Source: Moringa oleifera
Lineage: Eukaryota > Streptophyta > Magnoliopsida > Brassicales > Moringaceae
Direction: 5' to 3'
Assembly (NCBI GenBank): GCA_021397835.1
Contig: JAJFZO010000566.1
Span: forward strand, 124,001-188,000
Length of the DNA stretch: 64,000 bases
Part shown: positions 49,334-61,839 of the stretch, one piece after another
How the letters are laid out: every line of letters starts with the position of its first letter
Position numbering within the stretch: position 1 is the stretch's first letter
The notes under the pieces: model-generated
The model's input: only the letters and a program-made list of their open reading frames with translations
Told to the model about the DNA's origin: nothing
Database searches by the model: none
Translations under genes and position numbers: made by a program

Positions 49334-50340
49334 ATTCGAGCTTCTTTTTGGTGGATCTAGAATCAGAAGACAAAAGAGATAAATAAGAGGAAGAAATTAA
49401 AACGAAGGAAATAATGCCTCAAGGAATTAGAGAAGGAATCGGGTGGGAGTTTTGGGAGGCGATCGATCTACTACTGGTGTCTAGCTGCCCAGATCAAAAG
49501 GGACAAGGAGCAACCGAGAACTTAGTACTATACTATTTTTTCTTATCTTTGCTTGATTCCTAGCGCTGAAGAGACTATTCTCCGAGAGACCCAGAAGAAG
49601 CAAACGTAAGGAAGAGCTTTAGCTCTCATTACAATGAGAGGGTCGGTGGTTTCTTCTTTGACCAACAGGGCTCAAACACGAAAACCAGGCCAAGACAAAC
49701 CCCCCATGGACGTTTCAAACAGTGCAATTCCACTCCATATTGACCATAGAAACAAGAGAGAGAGAGAGAGGGAGAGAGGGAGAGAGGAAGCGAATTTATT
49801 ATAAGAAGTGCCGTGATTTCCTTATTACAGGATCCTCCCCGGAAGCTTCTCAAGTTAGGCGAGTTTCCCTCTCTTTTACTTCGCCTTTTCTTTGGCCTTC
49901 ACGGAGGGAGAGAGAGAGAGAGTGAGGGAGAATAAAATGGCTATACTTAGGGACCCCATGTATGATTTGGTTGGGGTCATGTGAGCTTGCTGCTGTCCTC
50001 ATCTTGGGTGGTATTCATTTGTATATAATTATCATTTTCGCTCTGTTCTTTATGTGATAAGGTCCTCAAGGCCAGCTGTTTGGGAAGGCTGTAGCTCCAC
50101 CTTCTACTCTACACATCTTCCCCTTCACGAATGAATACCCCCAACTAGATTCTTTTCTTTCTGGTCCAAGCCCTCCCCAATGATTTGTTAAATATGACTT
50201 CCTCCCGTGTGACAACACTAATTAAAATTAACTATCACCTAAAGGATTTCTAACTTTTAGGGTTTTTTTTTTTTTTTCCGCGGGGGGGGGGGGGGGGTGG
50301 TGAGAGTGGGGACAGGGGGAGGGGGAGGGATTGGAACCAC
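49334..50340 (-). promoter_or_regulatory. Leader and proximal promoter of the NGATHA-like gene
   Basis: Upstream on the minus strand. GA tracts on the plus strand at 49754-49790 and 49908-49922 become CT repeats in the transcript sense, common in plant leaders and possible BPC-factor sites. At 50262-50340 is a T run followed by a 16-base G run and several further runs of three to five G, a potential quadruplex. A TATA box was not identified with confidence. Confidence 0.45.
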
Positions 50341-53300
50341 CTGCTGATGATGTGGTGATGCTATAGGCTCTTTATATGTTAGTAAATCTCAGTCCCACCA
50401 CCCACCCAACATTTCCCTTGGGCAGCTGCCGCATGCGCATGCTTAATTCTGTCATCCTTATGGCCTAACCTAACATTTTAAAATCTTTGATTATCAGATT
50501 TTTTCAATGGCAACAAACTTTAATAAGAAGCACGGTACCAAAATGAGGCCATCAAAAGCAACATACGGTGGTGGCTGTAGTGATAAATGCTTCCCCCATA
50601 ATAACCCCGCGTAACATTTGGATAACCTTTCCATTTGATGCCTGCCCCTGACTAATCAGCCTACATTAATTGAAAGTGAAGCATCCATCGCATTCTGTGT
50701 GTGCAGTATGAAATGAATTTGGATTACCCTATCTTCTTCAGTCTTTCTTATCAACAGCTAGCATTTAGTTTTTTCCTCAATCAAAATTAACCCATTCGTC
50801 TGCCACACCAAGAAGCCACATGCCAGTTAAGTATATGTCAAGTGTTAAATAAAATCTGAGTTAACTAGGTCGTGTTAATCAAGAAACGACAAATGATGAA
50901 ATTAGAGGCATTGATATGTGCACCTCGACTTAAACTATTCAGAGACAGACAAATAGTTGCAATCTTTCAAGTTTGGGTAGCTGAATAACTTCAGACATGA
51001 AACAAATCAGATTAAAGATGGGTTTAGTCCATCCAATTATCATTCAATATTAATATAATCTGTCCAGAGCAACTAAATAGCTCATGACAACCCAAGACCC
51101 AAGCTGCTAATTAATCAATTAAAGAAGATCGGGCCTAGATAGAGATGACTTATATGTGAGGTGTAGGCTCTCTGTCCTCCATTTCTGTCCTCCATTTTGT
51201 ATTGCCTGATGTTCTTCCGTGCAGTCAATCAATGCTAGCATTTGCAGCTGATCACCATTTCAAATTAATTATGTATTTTACTCCTAATTTATCTGCAGTT
51301 AATCTAATGCATCAACTCTTCTTGAACTCTTCAAACACCTGTGAATTAAACTTTTCACATTAATTAATTATCATGAGAGTGTGATTAGCATATATAAAAG
51401 TAAGCTTAGTAAGTAGGACGACATATAGTAAATAAATTATAACTGGAAGACTTTACTTGGTCTGAGTAGAGCTCATATAAAGTCCATAAGAATGTAGATC
51501 CCCATGCCAACATGGATATATATTTCACGTGACGTTTACTAGTGGGAGAGAAAAAAATTGAGAGAGACAGCAAATTGATACAGAAATAGAATCTTGAAAT
51601 GCTAATTAATATGCTAGTTTGTGTTGTTGTTGGATTATTCAAGCATTTGAATCATATATAATCTATTAGAGAACCACACAAATCTATATGAATTAGAAAG
51701 ATTAATTTGCTTCTCCCTAAATTAATTAGCCCATCTAGTGTTACATTGAAGTTATTCTTGGAATACCTTCAAGTGCTTAATTATAAATTAAGCTGTCGTC
51801 ATCTAGCCTGATTAAGGTGACGTTGGTGTATGTTTATATTAAATTAATGGACAGTGGAATCACTTATCATGATCATTTACTGATTAATTAATTATTACTA
51901 TATGTAAGTACATGGCTATTACTTGGATAGGAGTATGATTCTTTTGACCTGTACACAAAATTGGCGCCAACATCTGCAAGGAACCCTAATTTTATTTTTT
52001 ACCCAACTTGCAGCTGTGATCACATCCCAAAACACCCCACTTGTTGCAGGCATCGGGCAGAGCTTGTGCCCTGGCCATTTTTCCCCCTTTAAGTCAACTA
52101 ATTAGCTTTCCCATTTTAAACTTATGACAATGACATAAAGTAATTCTTCTACTTGGATGATCATGGCCCAGCCATTAAGTGTGTATTACAATTAAGTTGG
52201 CCTGGCATCCTATATTCTGAATCAACAAATTAACATAAAGGAAATGTTTATCTTTTTCCTAGGTTATCTAATCCTTGAACGACTCCCCTAATTAATTCGT
52301 TTTGGCTTATGTAGCATATATAACAAATTAACATATTTATCAAACTGCTGCTTTACTTATCCAAAATAAGATTGCAGTCGTTGTAGTTATATAATCCTGT
52401 ATGTTAGATCAGATTAGGCATAGCAAACTGAGCCTTGCACCAATATACAGACAATACATAATTAAGGAGCAACTTGCAAACACCAGATTGGTTGCCGGCA
52501 TGTTTAGCACTCTTGCTCATAAAGATAACAAGGGTCGATGCTCATGATACTTAAGTAACAAAGATTGGGCCAACTATCTTTCTAAACTATATAATAAAAC
52601 AGAAAATAGTAATTAAGCAATCTTTTTACTGATCAACTCGCCTCTAACTTATATGCTGTTCTGATCAAAACAAGCTGCCCTATATATATAGAATCCCTCC
52701 TCCTATATGCATCTGTTTATAATTTGAGTTATTGCTAATTAAGCATGTAGTGTAGGTTGTAAATTAATTAAGTAACACGTGCTCAATTAATGATTAAGAT
52801 GTATTCCTTCTTCATTGATATTATTAGCCTAGCTAATATATATGTTTTAAGTATTAGTTAATGTTTGGTGTATATTAATGCAGCTCATCATAAAGGGGTT
52901 CGCTAGCTTTAATGTGATCACGCAAAATTAAATATCAGGGTGATTTATTTCTTCGCTTTTGTTGGAAAACCACACTTCAATAAGCGAAGAACATGCATGT
53001 GCCAACTTGTACATATCAATCATTTTCATAAACAAGGAGAGTTTCATTTGGAAGGGGAATCAAGTATCAAACGTTTCCCTCGTTTTTTCTTTTTGCCTTG
53101 TGGGTGAGAGGGAGGGAGAGGAAGGACTTGATTATCAAGTGACATTTTCTTTGGGCAATTACGAATAGAGTTTGATTTAATTGTTAGATGCTCCCCAACT
53201 CACATATATGAAATGACGGAAGAGTCAGACCATGGCCACCCAATGACAGCTCCATCATTCCGAGCAAAGTGAGCAGAAGCAAATTGTAAAGACCTGATCA

Positions 53301-55306
53301 ATTTGCAGTAACATGGCTTGGTCACGCCTATCATCTTGTAGACAATAACAAATGGAACCCACATAAGATTTTCTTTTTACAAATATTATTTAATCAACTA
53401 AAGATTATCTTGCCCCGCCGGGTTGATATTTGGTTGATATGTTTCTAGGATTAAGGGAAGGACCCACATAAGATATGAAAATGAAAATAATAACAAATTG
53501 ACATTTAATACTAATCTGCCCAAACAATTGTGTGCTTTACGACTTTGTTACAAATAAGACAGCAAAGAAACCAAAGAATCCAAGAGAGGGAGAGAGCATA
53601 AACATTGCGTGGAGCACCAGCTAACAACCATGAATGTTGAATAATATCGATGAAAGAAGCAGTGACAGAAGGGAAATATGGACTGAGTGGAGAGTGTGTA
53701 AGTTTCACCTGTTGGAGTCATTAATGGACCCATTCCTTAGCAAATTGACAATGCATATACATGTGCAGCTTCAAGTTCGTGAGAGAGATTGACGACTTCA
53801 TCAATCATATTATCATCGTCTCTTTAATTACTTTTTTAACATCAAATTATATACATGTATATGGCCACGGAAGTCTCTGCTTGTACATGAAGCTTTTAGG
53901 GGACCTCTCTGAATCTCTCTTTCTCTCAACATGCCTGCACGAGCACGCACACACAAGTATAGACACAACCAAAATGAGTCGTGAGCCTGGACCATATTTA
54001 ATGCACTACATATGAAATCCTGTACCAATTTGCGTGCAAATGGTGCAAGTGGAGCACAAACAGTACTGCTAGCTTGGGCTTCAACATTTTCTACACACAG
54101 GTACATGTTCATGTACATGTCCATTTAATGAGAAGATTTGCTGTTAGACAGATGCGGTTCTCATGATAAAAGGGTTAATTCATCAACAATATTATTAATC
54201 AGATGGAAAACAAACAACTTAATAGGCAGATCTCACTGTTAAAGACTAGATGCATGTCATCAAGTCATAGGTATAGGACCACAGCTTCTTCCCAAGTACT
54301 GTAACAGGACCATATTGAGCACTCTCCACTGTCCAGTTGCTGGCTGTCCATCTCATTCCATATTTTCGTGTGTCGGCTTCTCCTCTTCTTTCTTTCTCTA
54401 TCTATATGTCTATCTATCTGTACCAACTAGCAAGAGTGCTATGTGTTCAACTTCATATGAATCATATATGTAGCCAGGAATCTCGTGGGGAAGAGGTAAG
54501 TAGGTCGACCAGGGTACTCCATATCAGATCTGTGATTGGATAGTTGCCATTACATTGGGATACAAATGCTCATCTTCACCTTCCAACCTGTTCTTCTCAG
54601 ACTCTCTGCTGAACATATATAATTATCAATTACTCTTAAACCTGTAAGCTAGCTGCTAATCTAATATGGTCAGTCACGATCAATCCCATCCAGGATTTGG
54701 AAGCCCAGACCTTTTCTACTTCTAATATTTTTCTCATCAGAGATTCAGCGTAACTGAGTTGGTTGTGTTTGATCAACTTGCTCTACCCATCTTACTATCT
54801 GCTCCTTGGTTTTCTTTCTCCAATATCATGCTTTCCTTTATATGGAACACCTAAGTGCTCCCTAAAATATGGATCCATCACAGGCTAATCAAAGTAAACA
54901 AGAAAATTTGCCGACAAACAAAAAGCAGCAACGGGCTTTGCGGATCCAATGCTGGCCAGATGTCTCGTCTTTGGTCCTAAATCTATGGGTCAGCAAAGAA
55001 TATGTTAGCATCCCAGGTCTTTGATTCCAACTGGGCCAAGGAGCCCGAATTATGTAGGCTGGGTTTGCTCATGTTATGAGGCTCAGCCTAAATTCAATGG
55101 GGCGAGTGCCCGCTATTGCCGGGGTAGTGCACTCGTGCTGGTGAGGGAATGGGAGATGTGGGGGTTTAAGGTTAAACCTTCAACCACATAAGATCTGTGG
55201 AACCAGCTGTGTGGTTTTGCTTAGGGTTTATATCTCTCTTTTTCTCTTGCTCGTTTCTGTAGGCAGAAGTAGCTCGAAGCAAGGGGGAGAGAGGTGAGGG
55301 AGAGGA
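50341..55306. other. Gene-poor region 5' of the NGATHA-like gene
   Basis: About 5 kb rich in TTAATTAA-type sequence with only short frames and no identifiable gene, RNA or transposon. The right end carries the TIM13 promoter and leader. A GC-richer patch lies at 55100-55170, possibly an old SINE-like relic but without a clear B box. Confidence 0.45.
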
Positions 55307-56932
55307 ATGGATTCGTTTTCGGCGCCATCGATCGGGTCAGGATCAGGATCACCCCAGATTTCAACTGAGGAATTCATGAACCAGTTCAAGACTCAGCTTG
55401 CCCAGGCTTACGCCGAGGAGTTCCTTGAGGTTCCTTTTCATTCTTTCTCAATCTCACTGTCCGTATCTGTTTGGTGTGTGCCTGTTGATGCTGTGTGTGT
55501 ATTAATGTTTTATGTTGGTTTTTAAGATATGATACGATGACACGGTAACGACTCATTTGAGCCTTTAAATATGGTCTGTAGTCGATATGTGCTTCAGCTG
55601 CCCTGTTCTTATTCTGTCTACACTGATTGGGTTGTCTTATGAAAACCTTGTGCGTTAATCTCTTTCTCTTAGGAGTTTTATATCCACCTCGCAATGCTAA
55701 TTTGCTTTAGATGACATAGAAAACTTATCTTCTTTAGATGGTTAAACCCAGCTAATTATGCTTGCTACAGAAATACCTCCCCTGCAGAATTTGTATGTAG
55801 CTATGTTTACAGGTTTTAGAGTTGAGCCATTCTAAACGGTTTGCTTTTCTTATAAAAACAAAAGAAAGGAAGAAAAACTTAGCACCTGAATTGTGGAGTT
55901 AGTGTGTGGTTGTGAATGCTGATTCTTTTTCGACTTTGGCTTTATCAATTTTATATTAGTGTGCTATTGCCTGTGAAGCTTTTACTGCTTAGATGCCTTA
56001 GGCACAAAAATTTGTCCATGCTTCTTTAGAACTTCAGAAGAGATATTTTGAATGGACCAGTCGGGTTATGCAGAATAATCTTCTGTAATGGTTTAAATAG
56101 GTTTTTTCTTTATTCTATCTTAAGTGAAGTGAAGCTCACCTAGATAATTAATTATATAACTTGATCTACATTTTCTTTGATTAACTATCAGGATTTTCTG
56201 CAAAGAGGCTCTCCTTGTTATAACATACTAAATTGTCATTTGTTTGCAATGAAATTCTGGAAACATTTTTACCTAGAATATGCTTATGTGTCATTCTCTA
56301 AGGTTTCCTGTTTTTCTCCAAAATAAGATTCTGCAGAACATGAATCATACTCTCATATGAATCATGCCAAGCACAGAAGCTCGTCATATGAATCATGCCC
56401 TGTGAATTATGCCGAGCACTGTTTTACAATCTAGTGGCCTTTTATGGCCGCAATTTGCTTTAATTGCCTCCAAGACTACAATAATTTTAAGATGCTTATC
56501 ACTTGCTGGGAAGATTAGGTATTACTTTGTCACCTCGATCCTCAAGGACATATTTGGAGCGCTGTTCCCTTGACCTTGCCAAGTTGAACACAGTGACACC
56601 ATGCCCATATCTCAGATATTTTCCGAGAAAAATTTGCTGCGGTTGATTTCTGTTTCGGAAATGACAGTGGACATGTCTTTATTGTTGTTTTTTTTTTTTT
56701 TGGAGGGGGGTTGGTAAATGCATAGTTTTCTCATGTTGATTTGTTTGCCAATCTTTTTTTTTTTTGTGTGTTTGTTTTTCAGACTGTGAGAGGCAAGTGC
56801 TTTGAGAAGTGTATCACAAAACCTGGGTCAAGTCTGAGTGGGAGTGAGAGTAGTTGCATCTCTAGATGCGTGGATCGCTACATCGAGGCAACTGGAATAG
56901 TTAGCAGATCTCTCTTCAGTACCCAACGCTGA
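55307..56932 (+). CDS. TIM13: Mitochondrial import inner membrane translocase subunit TIM13
   Basis: Two exons, 55307-55429 and 56783-56932, total 273 bases, 90 residues, the usual size of a small TIM protein. The twin CX3C signature is intact: C47-x3-C51 and C66-x3-C70, forming the two disulfides of the hairpin. Neighbouring wording (FKTQLAQAYAEEFLE, KPGSSLSGSESSCISRC, RYIEATGIVSRSLF) matches plant TIM13. The protein works in the intermembrane space as a hexameric chaperone with TIM8, passing hydrophobic precursors from TOM to TIM22 or SAM. It has no cleavable presequence, as expected for import by the MIA disulfide relay. The single intron is 1353 bases. The start ATG lies after an AG-rich leader and is the only one in frame. 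Confidence 0.95.
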
Positions 56933-57961
56933 GATTTTGCATCAGAGTTTTCTTGAAGAATTGTCAAAGCTTAGAAACCAAAAATTAGAGACTATAACTA
57001 TTGTCTTTGCTTTGATATTTGATTTCAACTACCGGTTATGGGGAGAATATTTTCCCTGTGCATAATGCTTCTGCTTGGTATTACCGCCGGCCTTGTACCT
57101 GTAATTGCCATGTTAGATTCATTATGTTTGGACATCAGTGATTCCAGTGAATAGCCACAACTTTGTTGCTCGAAATCAATCTGGTAGCCATCTTATAATA
57201 AGAAGACAATGTTGGAGAACAGATCACATGTTTTGGTTCTGCTGATGGTGACCCTATTAACAGCAGGAAAACCTGCATCGTGGCAAATATCCACCATAGC
57301 ATTTCAGCTTCTTTCCTGGCCTCTGTTGGCATGTAAAGTGACAGAAGTACAGGAAAAACTCTGATTCTGAAAAGCATTCCCACTGTAAGAAACCCCTCCC
57401 AGCTGTGTTGCTTACTGTATGGCAAATGCAGTTTTTGCTTCATCAACTTGCCTTTGTCTTTGTTGTTTCCTGTATCTAGAAAGGGATATAATAATGGCAT
57501 AAAATGAGGTCAGGGATGACTTTGTTAGACTTACGTCATGGCTGGTGACATCATTAGGCCTATGTTTGTCTATCTGAATGATCTGTCACCCCAAAAAAAC
57601 TGTTCACGACTCTTAAGCCACGACCTCCCATTCTTATTTTGTTTATATAGATAAATATTATTTACTGCTGTTAATTGACACCAACAAAATCAGCCTGCGT
57701 GCTATATACAGGGCACCAGACCCAGTCTCATTCCTAGTTTAATTACATTGCCCCGTTTGTTTATGCTATGCCATTTCCACGTGATAATTACTTCCTATAT
57801 TTGTAAAATCTTACTGCATCAAGAAAAAGCTTTTTTACAGAGAATCCACTGACTTCCATTGCCATGTGATATTGTATAAATACCGGATGTTGAAGCACAC
57901 CCAAATCACAAAATCAGAAACCAGAAATCGAAACAGGTTCTTGAGCTTATTCTGGTTGGTC
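56933..57961. other. Intergenic region between TIM13 and the DMR6-like gene
   Basis: TIM13 3' UTR followed by the promoter of the next gene. A minus-strand frame at 57135-57500 has no recognisable domain and is probably chance. Confidence 0.5.
57875..57882 (+). promoter_or_regulatory. Probable TATA box of the DMR6-like gene
   Basis: TATAAATA, a full consensus match, sits 87 bases before the ATG at 57962. This predicts a leader of about 55 bases. Confidence 0.6.
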
Positions 57962-59375
57962 ATGGCAGTTACTGTCCCCAGCACTAAGCTGCTCCTAACC
58001 GACCTTGCTTCCACTGTCAAACATGTTCCTTCCAACTATGTCCGCCCGATCTCTGACCGCCCCAATCTCTCACACGTTCAGTTGTCAGACAGATCCATTC
58101 CCCTGATAGATCTCCGGGGACTTCATGGACCTCATCGTTCTGATATCATTGCACAGATCGGCCAAGCTTGCCGGAATGATGGTTTCTTTCAGGTACCTCT
58201 TGTGATCTGAATGGGCTCTTACCTTTGTTCATTATATGTGTTGGTCTAACGAATACATCTGAACTGATGAATAATACCAGGTGAAGAACCATGGAGTACC
58301 AGAGGCAGTGATGAATAAGATGTTACACTTGGCAAGGGACTTCTTCCGATTGCCGGAGAGCGAGAGGCTGAAGAACTACTCTGACGATCCGACAAAGACC
58401 ACCAGGCTATCCACTAGTTTCAACGTCAAGACTGAAAAAGTCTCCAACTGGAGGGATTTCCTCAGACTTCACTGTTACCCTCTCCAACACTACATCCACG
58501 ACTGGCCTTCCAATCCTCCATCTTTCAGGTAATTTATCTCTTTCTTCTTCTTCTTCTTCTTCTTCTTCTTCTTGCACCAAGAAAAACACAACTAGCCTTA
58601 CATAATGGTATGCTGTACTGGTTGACAGGGAGGATGTGGCTGAGTACTGCACGAGTGTTAGAGGGTTGGTGCTAAGACTGGTTGAGGCCATCTCAGAGAG
58701 CTTAGGCCTGCAAAGTGATTACATTGACACTGCGTTATGCAAGCATGCTCAACACATGGCTTTGAATTACTACCCAACCTGTCCACAGCCAGAGCTCACG
58801 TATGGATTGCCTGGCCACACCGATCCTAACTTGATCACCATTCTTCTTCAGGATGACGTCCCTGGTCTGCAGGTCCTCAGGAACGGCACCTGGGTTGCTG
58901 TCAATCCCATTCCTAATACTTTCACAGTCAACGTTGGTGATCAAGTACAGGTAACTCAAACAGAACTTCAAATTTCCATCAGTAAGCGTATAAACTGCAT
59001 ATGAGGGGCACATGTCGGGGACAGCGACTAGAAATTAGGCTTTTGGGTTTGATTATTGTTGTTTGACTGATTAACACAGCCTAATAGTCAAAGGCTCTAA
59101 CATTGCATCACTGCATGCGTCAGGTGATTAGCAACAACGCCTACAAGAGTGTGCTTCATCGAGCCGTGGTGAACACTGATAAGGAGCGAATATCAATCCC
59201 AACTTTCTACTGTCCATCGCCTGATGCCATCATAGGCCCTGCAAAGGACCTGGTTGATGATCATCACCCTGCTCTTTACAAAGACTTCACCTACAGTGAA
59301 TACTATCACAAGTTTTGGAACAGAGGACTCGCCACTGAGTCCTGCTTGGACATGTTTAAAGCTTCTACCCTCTGA
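57962..59375 (+). CDS. 2-oxoglutarate/Fe(II) oxygenase, DMR6/DLO-like (salicylate hydroxylase type)
   Basis: Four exons were inferred: 57962-58192, 58281-58528, 58629-58950, 59124-59375. They total 1053 bases, 350 residues. The N-terminal DIOX_N region includes NYVRPISDRPNLS and GFFQVKNHGVPE. The jelly-roll core has Fe ligands H223, D225 (GHTDP) and H279 (VLHRAV), and the 2-oxoglutarate-binding pair R289/S291 (RISIPTF). YSDDPTKTTRLSTSFNVK, NWRDFLRLHCYP and MALNYYPTCPQPELTYGLP are hallmarks of the DMR6/DLO clade. In Arabidopsis, DMR6 is a salicylic acid 5-hydroxylase and DLO1 a salicylic acid 3-hydroxylase; both lower salicylate and suppress immunity. Other clade members act on flavones, so the substrate is inferred. 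All catalytic residues are present and the gene looks functional. Intron 2 carries a TTC microsatellite. Confidence 0.93.
58540..58573 (+). repeat. (TTC)n microsatellite in intron 2 of the DMR6-like gene
   Basis: About eleven uninterrupted TTC triplets starting around a dozen bases after the splice donor, within a 100-base intron. Length variation here could affect splicing but not the protein. Confidence 0.85.
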
Positions 59376-59848
59376 TTCTTCGGGTTAATCACATATGAGA
59401 TGTTTACTTGTATTTAAATAACATTGATCTTTGATCTTTTACATCTTCGGACGTAATCTTTGCTCTAAAATACATAACTATTTTCAAAGTAAAGGATTAT
59501 ATGATTGCAATTGACAAGTCAAAAAGGTTGTTAAACTGTAATAAGTTTTTGGTCCATTTGATGAATGAAAACCCAACTAGTCAATTTTAGGAGGACATGA
59601 TATCAACTGCTTCACAGAACACCTATCAAAATGCTGTATGCTGCAGAAAAGCGAAGGCCTCCAAATGCTTAGTCTTTCCTTTCACTACCAGATTGACAGA
59701 AAATTCTCAAGTCATGAATAGAGCCTAAGAAGAAGTCAGATGCCAATGATAGTTTTAGCCACCATTTTCCTCTTTTAGATCATAAGGGCATTGCCTGACT
59801 CAGCTTCTTGACACCATTTTCCAAAAATCTGATACATACCAAAACAAC
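59376..59848. other. Spacer between the DMR6-like gene and the methyltransferase pseudogene
   Basis: 3' UTR of the oxygenase, then AT-rich DNA with no feature recognised. Confidence 0.5.
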
Positions 59849-61075
59849 ATGAATAGCACAATGAAGAGGTTAAGAATGCCCAGTATGCTATGCAGCTGGC
59901 AAGCTCATCGGTGCTGCCTATGGTGTTGAAAACAGCTATGGAGCTCGGTGTGCTCGAGATCATAAGAAGAGCTGGTCCTGGCGCTCTGCTATCCCCCTCA
60001 GAAATTGCCTACTCTATTCTCACTTGCTCCCTTACCACCAACGAACAAGATATCCAAGTTCTTAGGATCTATTGTCTGGCACCAGTAGCAAAGTACTTCC
60101 CGCAGAGCCAGGATGGAGGATCTCTGGTTCCCATCCTAAATCTGATTCAGGACAAGGTCATGGATGTCTGGTAAGAACATATCACAAAAGGCATGTTGCA
60201 TCTGTGACACCTTAATTTTGAGTTGAGAATACAGTTCTGGAAAGGAGGCATCAGTTCAACAGGACTTATGGAATGAGTGGGATGGAATATGTGGGTAAGG
60301 ATGCCAGATTGCGAGGCATGTTCCAGGGCTTCGGCAGAGACTCCAACTTCTTGTTTATGGAAGAAATTCTGAAAACGTGCAAGGGTTTTGATGATGTAAA
60401 ACTTGTGGTGGATGTGGGTAGTGGTGATGGTTCTGTGCTTAACGTGATCGTGGTGGATGTGGGTAGTGGTGATGGTTCTGTGCTTAACGTGATCGTTTCT
60501 GCAAACCCTACTGTTAAGGGTATCAACTATGATTTGCCTGCAGTTGTTGGAAAGTCACCTCCCTATCCTGGTGTGCTTACTGGCTGTCCTTTTAGAAAGA
60601 AAAGAAACTAAATTCCTTTTGATACTCTCAGAAAACAAATGCATCATGTTGCAGGACACATGCTTGTGAGTGTCCCTGAAGGAGATGCCATTTTCCTCAA
60701 AGCTCAGCCCTCAATTGAACAACTTAAAATGTTTCCTCAGAGGCACAGCATTTGTTTCTCTAACACCTGATCGTTTAAAAGATCCTTCACCATCATCAAC
60801 AACAATTCTGACTACCATCTAAATCTATTATTTTTATTCTTTTGCACTGCTTACAATTACTTAAGAACTGCTACCAAGTATTGCAGATTGGTGGAAAAGT
60901 GATAGCAGTGGATTTGGTTATTCCAGAGATCCCTCAAGCAAGTCTTGTTGTCAAAAGCTTGATTCAGCTTGATTTATACATGATGAACATGTAACAAATA
61001 GGAAGGAGAGGACAAAGACAGAATTCTGAGAGCATGGGAGAAGCAGCTGGATTTTCTCAAATTCTAGTGCCAGGT
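59849..61075 (+). pseudogene. Caffeic acid O-methyltransferase (COMT)-like pseudogene
   Basis: Remains of a plant class II small-molecule O-methyltransferase. The dimerisation part is readable at 59880-60170 (MQLASSSVLPMVLKTAMELG, LLSPSEIA, then LAPVAKYF and DKVMDV). The SAM domain starts at about 60230 (FNRTYGM, KLVVDVGSGDGSVLNV), then SVPEGDAIFLK at about 60660 and GGKVIAVDLVIPE at about 60900. Damage: a frameshift just after the original ATG at 59849, internal loss in the N-terminal part (the usual segment between SEIA and the LTCSL motif), frame changes near 60240, an exact 45-base duplication of SAM motif I (60405-60494), loss of the segment with the catalytic His (expected after DAIFxK), and later stops. 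Active family members methylate caffeate/5-hydroxyconiferaldehyde-type phenolics. No functional product is likely. Confidence 0.88.
60405..60494 (+). repeat. Tandem 45-bp duplication of the SAM-binding motif in the COMT pseudogene
   Basis: Units 60405-60449 and 60450-60494 are identical, each encoding VVDVGSGDGSVLNVI, so the glycine-rich SAM loop is repeated in frame. This is incompatible with a normal Rossmann fold. Confidence 0.92.
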
Positions 61076-61839
61076 TCTGCTTATAATTTTTAGTTGTGGA
61101 GTTTCATAAGATGTGACATGCAACAGGATAGATTAGCAGATGATTAGTCCAACCCCAACCTGGGTTCCTTCCTCTGTCTTACGAAGATTGTAGATCACTT
61201 TATTTCACTTCTGTATCATGGTCCCAGAATCAAATGAAGTACACTTAGATCATGTTTTACAGCTTTGTGCCTGTTTGCCTCACGTGTCAAATTGCTTGTT
61301 ACAGCTCAATTATACAATAAGAAAGCATTGGCAATAATCTTCAACCTGGTAGATATTTGTCTTCTGAAATCTTCCTTTCTACTTATAGGCAACATCTGCA
61401 TAACAATATAATTCAGAACTAACTAAATATCATGATCCATCAATGCTTCCATGAGCTCCGTGATTATGATTAGCTACCAAGTCTTATTATAAAATTCCAG
61501 CATGTGACTGACACTAAGCTACTTTTCCATCTTCAATACTGCAAAGCCACTCAAATCCCAAATCAGTAATCCTCGATCCTCTAACACCAACCAGACATGA
61601 AGTAAGAGCTACTAATGAACAAAGATATAATCGATTGCAAACAAACAGCATACACAAAAACACATAGACCCAGCAAGCCAAAAGGAGTTATGATCAATAA
61701 GAATTTTCCATCTACAATGCATTCAAGTAAATCCAGCCAGATGTATGGCTGATGTGATCTCTCACAATTGAAAATTCATAAAGGCACATGCACCAAAATT
61801 CAGAAACTCCAACATGATCAATAATTTTTTTTCCCACAT
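61076..61839. other. Spacer between the COMT pseudogene and MTP1
   Basis: No coding region. It probably includes the 3' UTR of the minus-strand MTP1 gene on its right side. Confidence 0.5.

Noticed and set aside
54286..54306. Sequence resembling a miR396-like core (CCACAGCTTCTT)
   Set aside because: It does not match the mature miR396 sequence as I know it, and no complementary star arm is visible nearby.
55083..55170. Possible SINE upstream of TIM13
   Set aside because: The GC-rich patch lacks a clear pol III B box, A tail and target duplication.
57135..57500. 121-codon minus-strand frame between TIM13 and the DMR6-like gene
   Set aside because: No domain, no conserved motif and no supporting promoter; probably chance.
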